NCBI GenBank assembly: GCA_001802865.1
Contig: MHAF01000098.1
Span: 35,245 to 99,244, forward strand
DNA from: Ignavibacteria bacterium RBG_16_34_14
GTDB lineage: Bacteria > Bacteroidota > Ignavibacteria > Ignavibacteriales > Ignavibacteriaceae
Direction of reading: 5' to 3'
Length of the DNA: 64,000 nucleotides
The position numbers and the translations under genes were made by a program. Below, piece by piece: positions 19,929 through 30,224 of this stretch (the first letter of the stretch is position 1; each line of letters begins with the position of its first letter). Below the pieces are notes generated by a model that saw only the letters and a list, made by a program, of their open reading frames with translations, searched no databases and was not told where the DNA came from.

Positions 19929-21473
19929 TTATTGCCTAAACTGCTTTTCAACTGCAGAACTAATTTTGTTAAAGGATCCTTTTAAGGATTGATAAAGATT
20001 TTTATATATATCATAATATTCCTCATACAATTTTACATTATCTGCTGCTGGTTTAGTACTTTCAGAAATCTTAATAGTTTTTTCACAAACTTCTTCTACA
20101 CTTGAATACTCGCCTGTTCCAACCGCTGCAAGTAGTGCTGCACCATAAGGAGCCCCTTCAGTTGTTATTAATGTTACTATTTCAGTGTTAAAAACATTAG
20201 TAAGAATTTGCCTCCATAATTTACTCTTCGCTCCTCCACCTGAAATCCTGATTTCAGATATTCCGAGACCTAATCTTTTATTTAATTCTAAACAATCTTT
20301 AAGACTGTAAGCAACTCCTTCAAGTATTGACCTGATAAAATGTTTTTTATTATGCCTGATTGTAATTCCGGTAAAAGTTCCCTTAGCATCGGGATCAGGG
20401 TAAGGAGTTCTTTCGCCCGTTAAATAAGGAAGAAAGATTAAACCTTCACTCCCTGCAGGTATTTCTCCTGCCAGTTTAGTCAGCAGATCATAAACATTTA
20501 TGTTTTTTTCAGCAGCTATTTGTTTTTCAGTTTCTCCAAAAATTTCTTTATACCATTTTAAAGAACCAGCGGCAGAAAGTGTAACCCCCATTACATGCCA
20601 TGCACCAGGAACTGCATGGCAAAAAGCATGAAGTTTACCTTCGGGTTCAATTGTTAAATTATTGGTATGAGAAAAAACAACTCCGGATGTTCCAAGTACA
20701 ACAGATGTAATTCCATCTTTAACTGTACCGGTTCCAATACCGCCAGCTGCCTGGTCACCTCCTCCTGCAACAATTGGAGTTTCGTAGTTGAGTCCGGTTT
20801 TTTCAGCAGCACTTTTTTTTATTTTTCCTGTTATTTCAATTGATTCATAAACTTCCGGCATCCAGGCTTTTTGAATATCCAACACTGAAAGGATTTCATC
20901 TGCCCAATTTCTTTTACCAACATTGAGAAGAGAAGTACCGGATGCATCAGAAACATCGGTTGCAAACTCTCCAGTCAAGCAAAACCGGATATAATCTTTA
21001 GGAAGAAGTATGTGTTCAATTTTTTTGTAAACCTGCGTTTCATTTTTTTTAACCCAGAGTATTTTGGGTGCCGTAAATCCAGGTAAAACAGGATTACCCG
21101 TTATCCTTAGTAAATTATCAAATCCAAATAATGAAGTAATCTCTTCGCATTCTTTAATAGTTCTCTGGTCATTCCACATTATGCAAGGACGAAGTACTTC
21201 TCCATCTTTATCAAGAAGAACCAGACCATGCATTTGCCCGGTTAATCCCATTCCTTTAACTTCCGAATTTTTAATCCCTGATTTTTTAAATATATCTTTA
21301 ATAGAATTTTGTGTCGCTTTCCACCAATCTTCAGGATTTTGTTCCGACCAAAGAGGTTTCGGATTATACATTAAGTACTCTGAGGTTGCACTTGATATAA
21401 CTTCACCGCTTGAATTAATAAGAATAGCTTTAGCTCCCGTAGTTCCAATGTCAAGCCCAAGATAATAGTTCAT
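19929..21473 (-). CDS. xylB: Xylulokinase (FGGY family)
   Basis: YYLGLDIGTTGAKAILINSSGEV, GMGLTGQMHGLVLLD, GGGDQAAGGIGTG, ISGGGAKSKLWRQILTNVF. Confidence 0.92.
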   Translation of the reverse strand: MNYYLGLDIGTTGAKAILINSSGEVISSATSEYLMYNPKPLWSEQNPEDWWKATQNSIKDIFKKSGIKNSEVKGMGLTGQMHGLVLLDKDGEVLRPCIMWNDQRTIKECEEITSLFGFDNLLRITGNPVLPGFTAPKILWVKKNETQVYKKIEHILLPKDYIRFCLTGEFATDVSDASGTSLLNVGKRNWADEILSVLDIQKAWMPEVYESIEITGKIKKSAAEKTGLNYETPIVAGGGDQAAGGIGTGTVKDGITSVVLGTSGVVFSHTNNLTIEPEGKLHAFCHAVPGAWHVMGVTLSAAGSLKWYKEIFGETEKQIAAEKNINVYDLLTKLAGEIPAGSEGLIFLPYLTGERTPYPDPDAKGTFTGITIRHNKKHFIRSILEGVAYSLKDCLELNKRLGLGISEIRISGGGAKSKLWRQILTNVFNTEIVTLITTEGAPYGAALLAAVGTGEYSSVEEVCEKTIKISESTKPAADNVKLYEEYYDIYKNLYQSLKGSFNKISSAVEKQFRQ

Positions 21474-21490
21474 TTACTGTACTTTAATTT

Positions 21491-22492
21491 CTATCTGTAT
21501 TTATAATAATTAAAATCAACTTCATAATAAGATAGGATTGTTCTTCCCGGCATTGATACTTTATCAAATCTCCTGTTGTCTTCGTCAGTAAGCTTAACTT
21601 TAAGCGCACCAAGATTATCAATAAGCTGATCCAAATTTTTCGGACCTATTATTGAACTTGTTATTTCCGGTTTTTGAATTGTCCAGGATAATGCCAATTG
21701 AGCAGATGAACATTTTTTCTCTTTTGCAATCTCTTCAACAACATCGAGTACTTTGAAAGCTTCTTCAGTAAAATGATGATCAGCCCATTCATTACTATCT
21801 TTAAAACGGCTGTCAGCTGGTCTTTCTTTACCTCTTTTATATTTACCAGTTAGAAATCCACCAGCAAGCGGAGCCCAGGGAAGAATTGCCAATCCAAAAT
21901 TTTGTGCAACAGGAAATAATTCACGTTCAATCCTTCTATCCAGTAAATGATAAGGAGGCTGTTCTGAAATAAATCTATTTAAACCTAATTCCTTTGAAAC
22001 CCAAATGGCATTCACTACCTGCCATGGAGCAAAAGTGCTTGTTCCAATATATCTTACTTTACCTGATTTTATAAGATCATCAAATACTCTTAATGATTCA
22101 TCTATGGCAATATCACTTTGCGGTCTGTGGAGCTGGTAAATATCTATATATTCTGTCTGCAATCTTTTTAATGAAGCATCGCATTGCGCTATAATATGTC
22201 TTCTGCTGATTCCACCGGCATTAGGGTCATTGTCTTTCATCATTCCATGAACTTTGGTTGCAATTATTACGCTGTCTCTTTTCCCATTTCGCTTTAATGC
22301 TTTCCCCAAATATTCCTCACTAATACCTCGCTGGTAAGCATTGGCTGTATCAAAAAAATTAATTCCTTCATCAATAGCTTTATCAACAATTTCCATAGAA
22401 AGTTTTTCATCAGCTTTTCTTCCAAACATCATGCAGCCAAGACAAAGCGGGCTAACTTTTACCCCTGTTCTTCCAAGATTTCTATATTCCAT
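21491..22492 (-). CDS. Aldo/keto reductase
   Basis: MEYRNLGRTGVKVSPLCLGCMMFG, FFDTANAYQRGISEEYLGKALK, IDIYQLHRPQ. Confidence 0.92.
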   Translation of the reverse strand: MEYRNLGRTGVKVSPLCLGCMMFGRKADEKLSMEIVDKAIDEGINFFDTANAYQRGISEEYLGKALKRNGKRDSVIIATKVHGMMKDNDPNAGGISRRHIIAQCDASLKRLQTEYIDIYQLHRPQSDIAIDESLRVFDDLIKSGKVRYIGTSTFAPWQVVNAIWVSKELGLNRFISEQPPYHLLDRRIERELFPVAQNFGLAILPWAPLAGGFLTGKYKRGKERPADSRFKDSNEWADHHFTEEAFKVLDVVEEIAKEKKCSSAQLALSWTIQKPEITSSIIGPKNLDQLIDNLGALKVKLTDEDNRRFDKVSMPGRTILSYYEVDFNYYKYR

Positions 22493-23538
22493 TAATTCCC
22501 CTTCTTATAAAGATTTCTAAAATAATTTTCCATTTTTTCTTTTTTGAAAATATCAAAGTACCAGTAAGGATAAATTCTTGCCGGTGAACTAACTTCATCA
22601 AGTTGCTTAATTTCTTCTTCATTTAGTTCCCAATCACTTACTGCTATATTATCTAAAAGTTGTTTTTCATTTCTTGCACCGATTATGACAGAAGTAATTC
22701 CCGGTTTTCTTAAAGTATAATTTAGTGCAACCTGACTCATTGAAACTTTTCTTTCTTTAGAAATTTTTTCCATAACAGTTAAAATTTCTTCTCCTCTATT
22801 AACATTATAAGGAAGATGATGACCGGGTTTTACCAATCTTGTTCCTTTTGGCCATTTTTTTCCTTTACGGTATTTACCTGAAAGAATACCGCCATGCAGA
22901 GGGCTCCACACGATTATTCCAATCCCCTGATCAATACAAGGGGGGATTTGTTCATATTCAAGATCCCGTCCAACTAAGGAATAATAAGCCTGTAGACTTG
23001 TAATTCTTTCCCAATTATTTTTCTCAGCAATTGCCTGAAGTTTCATTATCTGCCAGGCAAAAAAATTTGATATGCCTATATATCTGACTTTTCCTGATTT
23101 AACAAGTGTATCAAGAACACTCATAGTCTCTTCAAGCGGTGTCATAAAATCAAAAGAGTGAACCTGGTAAAGATCTATATAATCTGTTTTTAATCTCTTG
23201 AGACTTTCATCGCAAGCACGGATTAAATGTTGTCTTGAATGACCTTCACCATTTGGACCATCCCACATTTTTCCTTCGCCTTTAGTTGCAATTACAACAT
23301 TTTTTCTCTTACTGCCCAAAGCTTTTCCAAGCATTATTTCAGAAATTCCAAGTGAGTAAACATCGGCAGTATCAAAAAAATTTATTCCATTCTCAATTGC
23401 TATAGATGTTAATCTGTTTGCATCTTTCTGTTCCTGGTTGCCAAGATGAGTCCAACCTTTTTTGCTCGTGAAAGTCATTACGCCGAAACAGATTTCAGAG
23501 ACTTGTAAGCCTGATTTTCCTAGAAAACTGTATTTCAT
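22492..23538 (-). CDS. Aldo/keto reductase
   Basis: MKYSFLGKSGLQVSEICFGVMTF, FFDTADVYSLGISEIMLGKAL, IDLYQVHSFD. Confidence 0.92.
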   Translation of the reverse strand: MKYSFLGKSGLQVSEICFGVMTFTSKKGWTHLGNQEQKDANRLTSIAIENGINFFDTADVYSLGISEIMLGKALGSKRKNVVIATKGEGKMWDGPNGEGHSRQHLIRACDESLKRLKTDYIDLYQVHSFDFMTPLEETMSVLDTLVKSGKVRYIGISNFFAWQIMKLQAIAEKNNWERITSLQAYYSLVGRDLEYEQIPPCIDQGIGIIVWSPLHGGILSGKYRKGKKWPKGTRLVKPGHHLPYNVNRGEEILTVMEKISKERKVSMSQVALNYTLRKPGITSVIIGARNEKQLLDNIAVSDWELNEEEIKQLDEVSSPARIYPYWYFDIFKKEKMENYFRNLYKKGN

Positions 23539-23551
23539 TTTTTTATTTTAT

Positions 23552-24157
23552 TTATTTTGAATGAGGGTGATTCCAAAGATGTCCTAATCTTTTTTTACCT
23601 TTCAGGCTCGTCTCAAACCATACTCCATGAATTTCTTCATTAACATTTATAAGATCATGATGATCTCCCATTCTTGTTGCAAGTAAATAACCAGGCTTTA
23701 AATCATATTTTTCCCCTTCGGAAACTGCGAGTCCTGAACCTTTAAAGATAATCCAGTATTCATCACAATCATGAAAATGATTATCAAATTCTGTTTTTCT
23801 GTCATAGTTAACAGGATCACCTGCATTATACGGACTTTCACTATTATTAATTTTGAATACACCGCAAGAACCAGTTTCATCTGACCAGCGACCACCAATA
23901 TGAATTACGATGCAATCTTCTTCAGCCCTTATTCTTATTTCTGAACCGGGATTATTCAATTCCAGATAATCCTCTCTTTTTGCTTTCAAATTTTTCATAT
24001 CCATAAATATTTCACAGGATCCTTCACCAATAAAAATTTTTTCTTTAATAGATTTCTGTATAAGAGATTTCACTTCACCTTTTTTAATTTCAAATGTTTC
24101 AATGAAATCGAGTTCACTCCATTCTGGTAAAGGATCAGAGCATTTTAAAAGAGGCAT
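23552..24157 (-). CDS. Cupin-domain protein
   Basis: FDNHFHDCDEYWIIFKGSGLAVSEGEKYDLKPGYLLATRMGDHHDL (cupin motifs). Confidence 0.75.
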   Translation of the reverse strand: MPLLKCSDPLPEWSELDFIETFEIKKGEVKSLIQKSIKEKIFIGEGSCEIFMDMKNLKAKREDYLELNNPGSEIRIRAEEDCIVIHIGGRWSDETGSCGVFKINNSESPYNAGDPVNYDRKTEFDNHFHDCDEYWIIFKGSGLAVSEGEKYDLKPGYLLATRMGDHHDLINVNEEIHGVWFETSLKGKKRLGHLWNHPHSK

Positions 24158-24159
24158 TG

Positions 24160-24834
24160 TTATGCGGCTAATCCAATTAATCTTTTAACAAGTTGAACAG
24201 ATTGTGCTGCATCTCTTGTAAAACCATCTGCATGAATTTCATCTGCAAATTTCTGGCTTGCTGCTGCACCACCAATTATAACTTTATTATTTAAACCATT
24301 AGCTCTTAATGCTTCAATAGAAATTCTCATATTCTCCATTGTAGTTGTTAGCAGAGCAGACATACCTATAATTGCATCAGGATATTTTTTTGCAGCTTCT
24401 ATAAATTTTTCAGGTGGAGTATTTATTCCAAGATCAATAACTTCAAATCCACCTCCTTCAAGCATCATTCTTACAAGGTTTTTCCCGATATCATGCATAT
24501 CTCCTTTAACAGTTCCAATAACAACTGTACCAATTTTTTTTGAATCTTCACTTTTTAATAATGGCTCTATTATTTGCATTCCCGATTTCATAGCCTGTGC
24601 TGAAAGAAGCATGTCTGGTACAAAATATTCTCCGGCTGAAAATTTACTCCCGACTATTTCCATTCCTGCAATTAAAGATTCATTTAATATTTGTGAAGCA
24701 GGTATCATTTCATCAATTGCATTCTGAACAAGATCTTTTACTCCAGGTTTTCCAGCAAGATCAGGAGGATACTTTGCATTCGAATCTGTATGACCTCTAA
24801 TAACATTTTCCTTTATTACTTCAATCAGGTTCAT
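24160..24834 (-). CDS. MtaC-like corrinoid (B12-binding) protein of a methyltransferase system
   Basis: GTVKGDMHDIGKNLVRMMLEGGGFEVIDLG (DxHxxG cobalamin motif), GMSALLTTTM, VIIGGAAASQKFADEIHADGFTRDA; immediately downstream of the mtaB-like gene. Confidence 0.92.
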   Translation of the reverse strand: MNLIEVIKENVIRGHTDSNAKYPPDLAGKPGVKDLVQNAIDEMIPASQILNESLIAGMEIVGSKFSAGEYFVPDMLLSAQAMKSGMQIIEPLLKSEDSKKIGTVVIGTVKGDMHDIGKNLVRMMLEGGGFEVIDLGINTPPEKFIEAAKKYPDAIIGMSALLTTTMENMRISIEALRANGLNNKVIIGGAAASQKFADEIHADGFTRDAAQSVQLVKRLIGLAA

Positions 24835-24867
24835 TTATTTCCTCTTTAGGTTTTTTCAATCTTTAAT

Positions 24868-26283
24868 TTAGATATCATATTCTGCCGGCAAAAATTTATC
24901 TGCATAAATACCATTTTTCATCTTTTTAATTAAATTAATTTCATCTCCTGGAATTTCATCAAACTGCATTGAAAGTATATCCAGCCAGCGAAGTTCCATT
25001 TCATTTAATTTAATTTCTTTTTTATCTGAAGCATCTCTTAGCAGTTTTAGGGTTTCATCAACTGCGCATAAAGTCATTTTATAAGGAGAATCTTCCTGAA
25101 TAATTTTTTGAGACAAACTAATTATGATTTCGGGCTTTAGAATATATGCCTGCGGATCTAACCCTGCATCACTCTCAACCATTAGATTTCTATATTTTAG
25201 TGTAAACTCATTCCCATTTTTCAATGCAAGATTCATTAACCTGCAATCATAAATAAGCTGTTCGAGTGAGACAACAGGGGCATAAGCACTAAGCAGCTTT
25301 ACATTCTGTACCGATTCATTACTCCAAAGATCGGCTGCTGCAGAAGCAATATTGCCCAAATAACTAAGATGAGCACAAGCACTGGTTTTTCCTTCCATTG
25401 AAATTGGAATACCTGTTATTGCTTTTATGTACGGACCTTCGTATGCACAATCTTTGCTAGGTCCAATTGCACCAGCTAAATAAGCCTGAAGGCTGCGAAC
25501 AACTGTTGCAACACGTATTACTGCAGCAAGAGTTTTAGGAATCATTCCCTTATCTGCAAGAATCATTGCAGTGTTTGCAAATGCACATCCAGTGTCACCT
25601 GCAGGAATAACATTATGATTCTTTGAAATATCAACAACTCTTTCCCATAAATACTGCATATCTTTTACAGCAAGAATTCCAAGAGAAAAAATGATTCCCG
25701 ATAAATCTGCATTTACTAATGCATCATCATGAACTTCTTTTCCACCTGTTGATTCTATTGACAACATATCAGCGCCAGCTTGTGCACATAGTTCAAAAGA
25801 CCGGAACATATTAACTGTTAATTCACCACTTCTCATCAATGGAGGACGGTTGGTATCTCTTATATCTACAGGAGTTACCCGTAATGCAGATTTTAATCCC
25901 GATTTTTTATAAAACACATCCAAATTTTCAGAAAGTATTTTTGTTATCTCTGCTCCCCATTCTGGATTCATTGTCATTGGCGGAAGTAATTCGAATTCAA
26001 CAACTAATGCCGGAGTTTTTAATTCAATTGCTCTTTTGCAAACTTCACCAATAATTTCCGTGTAAATAGATTTAACTTCTTTCCAGGTTGACTCATTTAT
26101 TATTATTTGGGGGAGTGTGAAATTTATTTCCGGATAAACTACCCCATTTCCTATTTCAAATCCTCTTTGACATTTTACTGGTTTTGGAGCCAGTCCGAAA
26201 AATAATTCATCAGGATTTGATATTATTAATTTTTTTTCTACTGTAGAAATCATTTTAAATATATTTTGCCAGCAATGGAGCAT
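24868..26283 (-). CDS. MtaB-like zinc methyltransferase (methanol:corrinoid methyltransferase family)
   Basis: PVKCQRGFEIGNGVVYPEINF, MNPEWGAEI, DMLSIESTGGKEV, VIPAGDTGCAFANTAM, SMEGKTSACAH, DLWSNESVQN: long runs shared with Methanosarcina MtaB including predicted Zn ligands E/C/C. Likely true start is ATG at 26253 (MISTVEKK). Confidence 0.88.
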   Translation of the reverse strand: MLHCWQNIFKMISTVEKKLIISNPDELFFGLAPKPVKCQRGFEIGNGVVYPEINFTLPQIIINESTWKEVKSIYTEIIGEVCKRAIELKTPALVVEFELLPPMTMNPEWGAEITKILSENLDVFYKKSGLKSALRVTPVDIRDTNRPPLMRSGELTVNMFRSFELCAQAGADMLSIESTGGKEVHDDALVNADLSGIIFSLGILAVKDMQYLWERVVDISKNHNVIPAGDTGCAFANTAMILADKGMIPKTLAAVIRVATVVRSLQAYLAGAIGPSKDCAYEGPYIKAITGIPISMEGKTSACAHLSYLGNIASAAADLWSNESVQNVKLLSAYAPVVSLEQLIYDCRLMNLALKNGNEFTLKYRNLMVESDAGLDPQAYILKPEIIISLSQKIIQEDSPYKMTLCAVDETLKLLRDASDKKEIKLNEMELRWLDILSMQFDEIPGDEINLIKKMKNGIYADKFLPAEYDI

Positions 26284-27457
26284 CAGGATTTATATCGGGA
26301 CCAAAAAACTTAATTATGTGAAGATCTTCCTTACCTGTATTTTCTATAATTAAAGGATTTACAGCAGCATCATAACAAATTAATAATTCATCTTTATCAA
26401 AATTTCCACCTGCTTCAATATCGATTCCTGCAAATTTTCCTTTTCCTTTCCAAACAAGAATATTATAAACCCCTTTATCTGTCGAAATAAATTTTCCATT
26501 TGGGTGAACAATTAATTTTTTGCCGCTGAATTTGTTTGTATTATAAAAAATCCAATATTCCTCACCGCTATTTGTTTTTGTTTCTTCAATTAGGATTGGT
26601 GGAGTATGCCGGTTCTCATAAAAATAAGGATCCCCGCTTGTTTCCCAATCAATCATTTCAAGAATTATTCTTTCACCATGTTTTTCTCTGTCTTCTTTTC
26701 TAACATCTTTAAATAACAGATCTTTATTAATAATCTTCCCTCCAACCTTTGCCTGCATCATTGTAAATACATCTGAATCTTCCTGAAGTTCGATCGTTAA
26801 TGCAGAACCGGGTGCATGAAGAACTCCTGATGGTATATGGAAGCCATCATCGGGCATAAGTTTAAATGCTCTTGCATATTGAAGAATCGAATCGTCCTTC
26901 CACTCAAGCATAGGTTTTAGCAGCAGTTCATATTTTTTTTCATTTGTTATAAAAGGGTGAACACCAAAAAAAGTATCGGCTTCTTTCCCCATTTCTAATC
27001 CTTCGGGAAAATAGTAAGCTTCGTCCTTGGAATTCCTTCCTACTAATTGAGCATGATGCTGCATTTGGTGAATGTGATATGGAAGTCTGAATTCGTAATC
27101 AAAAATTTTTGCGAGCCTGTTCAATCCTCTATGAGTTTTGGAATAATTTTCCCCTAAAATTAATTCAGGCACTACATCTACTGCATTTTTCAAGGTGATT
27201 TCAAATTCAGAGTTAATATTAAGAAAGCTTAAACCTTCATTTGGTACTCCAAATTTATTATCTGCTTTGGTAGTTGAACCAATCCATCTTTCACAAATTC
27301 CTCCTCGTTCACCGAGGTTATATTGTTCTTCCGGCAATCCTAATCTTTTTCCGGGAGGTAGAAAATCTCTCGCAACCCATGCTGGTTTAAGCCGCAGTAT
27401 ACCGTTTGATTTTTCTATTTCTCTAATAACAAATGATTTTAATTTTTCATTTTCCAT
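26255..27457 (-). CDS. ManA-like class I mannose-6-phosphate isomerase/cupin protein
   Basis: YHIHQMQHHAQLVGRNSKDEAYYF, DGFHIPSGVLHAPGSALTIELQEDSDVFTM. Confidence 0.65.
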   Translation of the reverse strand: MENEKLKSFVIREIEKSNGILRLKPAWVARDFLPPGKRLGLPEEQYNLGERGGICERWIGSTTKADNKFGVPNEGLSFLNINSEFEITLKNAVDVVPELILGENYSKTHRGLNRLAKIFDYEFRLPYHIHQMQHHAQLVGRNSKDEAYYFPEGLEMGKEADTFFGVHPFITNEKKYELLLKPMLEWKDDSILQYARAFKLMPDDGFHIPSGVLHAPGSALTIELQEDSDVFTMMQAKVGGKIINKDLLFKDVRKEDREKHGERIILEMIDWETSGDPYFYENRHTPPILIEETKTNSGEEYWIFYNTNKFSGKKLIVHPNGKFISTDKGVYNILVWKGKGKFAGIDIEAGGNFDKDELLICYDAAVNPLIIENTGKEDLHIIKFFGPDINPDAPLLAKYI

Positions 27458-27464
27458 TTTTGTT

Positions 27465-30224
27465 TCAGTTTACTTGCCAATTTAAAGTGGATTTATAACT
27501 TTTAGTGCTGATATAATTGATCAGGTTATTAAACAAAATTTTTGCGAAAGGATCATTGGAATAATTTTTTGCAATTGGAAAAGTGCAAAAAATTATTCTA
27601 CCTTTATTATACTGCATTTGAACAATGTAACCAGAATTTAAATGAAGCCATCCAACAAACATTCCGGCTAAAACATCAGAAAAATTTGCTTTTGGAATTC
27701 CTGTTATTACCCACTCCGGGGATGTTTGCGTAGTTTCAAATCCAAAACTTTTTGAAAACGAAATATTTTGAAAAACTTCACTTTCACTTCTCATCCAATT
27801 TAAATTTGAAGCCCAATTTCCATCATACCATTCTGTGGTTCTGCTTAATAACTTTATAGGAAAAGAGTCAGGCAGAACCGTATTACTATCTGCTAAACAT
27901 ATTAAATTGGAACCGTTTGATATTAATGACAAAATTTCGTCATCAACCAGATTTGATACAATTAAAGTACTGGAATCATTTATTACATAATTTTCTTTTA
28001 ATTGATCCGCAAAATCATTTAACGAGTATTTAGGATGAAACTTAATTTCTTTTGACAAGATTTTGTTATCAGGATAAATAAAAAGTTCGATAAAATTTTT
28101 AGACAATATTTTCCCATCTTCTACTAGTTCAAATTCAATCTTTTCCTTAGCCGAAATACTTTTGTATGGTAATTTGAACTTTAAAGATTGAATTTGAATC
28201 ACATCTCCTCTCTTTATTTCCGGCACATTAATTATCCCTGATTTCCCATTACTGATTTTCCATTTAAGCTTTGTGTTTTTAAAATTTTTATTGCTGAAAT
28301 GAGAAATGAATAATTCTATTTCAGCTTCTTCTGAAACCAAATAATTATATTTTACAGGTCTTGGAATAATAACATCCTGCTGTTGAATCAGAGGAAGATC
28401 ATCAGAATAAATTTTGAAATTTCTCCACATATCAAGAAGACCGTTACATTCCCAGTTTAAATCAGTAAATTCTGTAATAACATAACCCTGTATCTCTGTA
28501 TTCATCCTTATTGTCTCAATTTCATATTTAAGCGCAGTAAACTGCGCAAGCTGTGATTCTTCGGCAAGATCATTATATGAATTAAATATTTCATCATATT
28601 TATAATCAGAGAATCTTTTAATAAAATCTTTGGGAAGCGAAACGTCAATATCAATGAACTGTCTTTCAATCCACCATGGTAATTGCTCAGAAAGTTTTGG
28701 AAGTCCCCAGTTACCGAATTCAGAAATCAATAAAGGTTCATTCCCGGTTTCCCTGGAATCTCCAAATTCACTAAAAAGCCATTTGGGTCGTTGAGAAAAT
28801 TCTTTAATTGTTTTGTCAAAATTTTTTTTATTATCCGGAATAGACCAGTAAGTATGATAATCGTTAATATCACTTTTTAAATGGAAGTTTCCATAACAAG
28901 GACTATTATCAACCACAAGCCTACCGGTTGCTTTCTCTTTAACTCTGCCAAATTCATTTAATAGCCAGCTTCGTTCTTCTTTTTTTTGAAGATTAATTCC
29001 CCAGCTTTCATTAATTATGCTTATTATAACTAATGATGGATGATTCCAATCTCTTTCAAGCATTTCATCAATTGTTTTTGATCCACGAGCTGCAACTTCT
29101 AAAGAAAAAACATCCCAGTTAGGGATTTCATACCAGACTAATAAACCAACTTCATCAGCAACTTTTAAATAAACCGGATCAGGGACTTTAATGTGGCAAC
29201 GAAGCATATTCAACCCAAGCTGCTTTGCCTTTAACATTTCATTACGTATGTACTCTTCAGAAGGAGTTGTATAAATAGTTTCAGGATAAAAATCCTGATC
29301 GAGCGCAGCAATTAAGTAAAATGGTTCTCCATTTAAATAAAGTTTTTTATTCTTTGCTTCAATTAATCTAAAACCAAATCTTTCAATTATTTTATCTCCA
29401 TTAATTTCTGCTTCAACTTCATACAGGTAGGGTGAGTCAAAACTCCATAGTTGAGGATTATTAATTTTTTCTGTTATTTGTATTTCTGTTTCATTCTTTG
29501 AAATATTTACTTTTTTGTTTAGAACAATCTTTTTATTCCCGTCAGTTATTATTAATTTAATTTTATTATTAGATGGGTCTGGTTTATTTAATTTAATTTT
29601 AACCTCAACAATTCCATCATTTGAAAGTATTATTTTCAAAGATTTAATGAATAAGCCTGGTTTTATAAAAATATTTACATCCTGCCAAATTCCGCTTGTC
29701 TCTACATACCATGATTGTTTACCATGAGGAATATTAAGGTAACTTATTCCTTCTGTCATCGTTTCATTATTAACAGGGTCCATAACCCGTACAACTATTT
29801 CATTTAATCCTTCGTTTATGTAATCCGTAATATCAAACTCAAAAGGAGTATAACCACCTTCATGCTTTCCGACAGAACTATTATTTATGTAAACTTCAGA
29901 TAAATAATCAACGGCATTAAATTTTATTAAGACAATTTTACCCCGATCAATCTTTGAAAGTGTAAAAGATTTTTTATACCAGGCAACTCCCTGGTAATTT
30001 CTTAAATCATCGAATTGTGCTTGCCAGGAAAGAGGAACCACTGAATTTCTAAATTCGCAATTTTTAATTGATTCAATTGTCAAAGCTTTGTTTGAATCGA
30101 TTGTAAATTGCCAATTACCATTTAAAGAAATTGTTTGGGCCGATAACAAGTGATTTATGGTTACTTGAAAAAAAATAATTGTGAGTAAGGAGAACAATAT
30201 TTTTCTGAAAAAGAAACCTGTCAA
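27465..30224 (-). CDS. Secreted glycoside hydrolase family 2 (beta-galactosidase/beta-glucuronidase-like)
   Basis: Signal peptide; WYKKSFTL..VLIKFNAVDYLSEVYINNSSVGKHEGGYTPFEFDIT, SLVIISIINESWG acid/base, GYVITEFTDLNWECNG nucleophile. Confidence 0.9.
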   Translation of the reverse strand: MTGFFFRKILFSLLTIIFFQVTINHLLSAQTISLNGNWQFTIDSNKALTIESIKNCEFRNSVVPLSWQAQFDDLRNYQGVAWYKKSFTLSKIDRGKIVLIKFNAVDYLSEVYINNSSVGKHEGGYTPFEFDITDYINEGLNEIVVRVMDPVNNETMTEGISYLNIPHGKQSWYVETSGIWQDVNIFIKPGLFIKSLKIILSNDGIVEVKIKLNKPDPSNNKIKLIITDGNKKIVLNKKVNISKNETEIQITEKINNPQLWSFDSPYLYEVEAEINGDKIIERFGFRLIEAKNKKLYLNGEPFYLIAALDQDFYPETIYTTPSEEYIRNEMLKAKQLGLNMLRCHIKVPDPVYLKVADEVGLLVWYEIPNWDVFSLEVAARGSKTIDEMLERDWNHPSLVIISIINESWGINLQKKEERSWLLNEFGRVKEKATGRLVVDNSPCYGNFHLKSDINDYHTYWSIPDNKKNFDKTIKEFSQRPKWLFSEFGDSRETGNEPLLISEFGNWGLPKLSEQLPWWIERQFIDIDVSLPKDFIKRFSDYKYDEIFNSYNDLAEESQLAQFTALKYEIETIRMNTEIQGYVITEFTDLNWECNGLLDMWRNFKIYSDDLPLIQQQDVIIPRPVKYNYLVSEEAEIELFISHFSNKNFKNTKLKWKISNGKSGIINVPEIKRGDVIQIQSLKFKLPYKSISAKEKIEFELVEDGKILSKNFIELFIYPDNKILSKEIKFHPKYSLNDFADQLKENYVINDSSTLIVSNLVDDEILSLISNGSNLICLADSNTVLPDSFPIKLLSRTTEWYDGNWASNLNWMRSESEVFQNISFSKSFGFETTQTSPEWVITGIPKANFSDVLAGMFVGWLHLNSGYIVQMQYNKGRIIFCTFPIAKNYSNDPFAKILFNNLINYISTKSYKSTLNWQVN

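Noticed and set aside
21064-21465. 133-aa plus-strand ORF
   Set aside because: Fully antisense to the clear xylulokinase gene; no recognisable motif.
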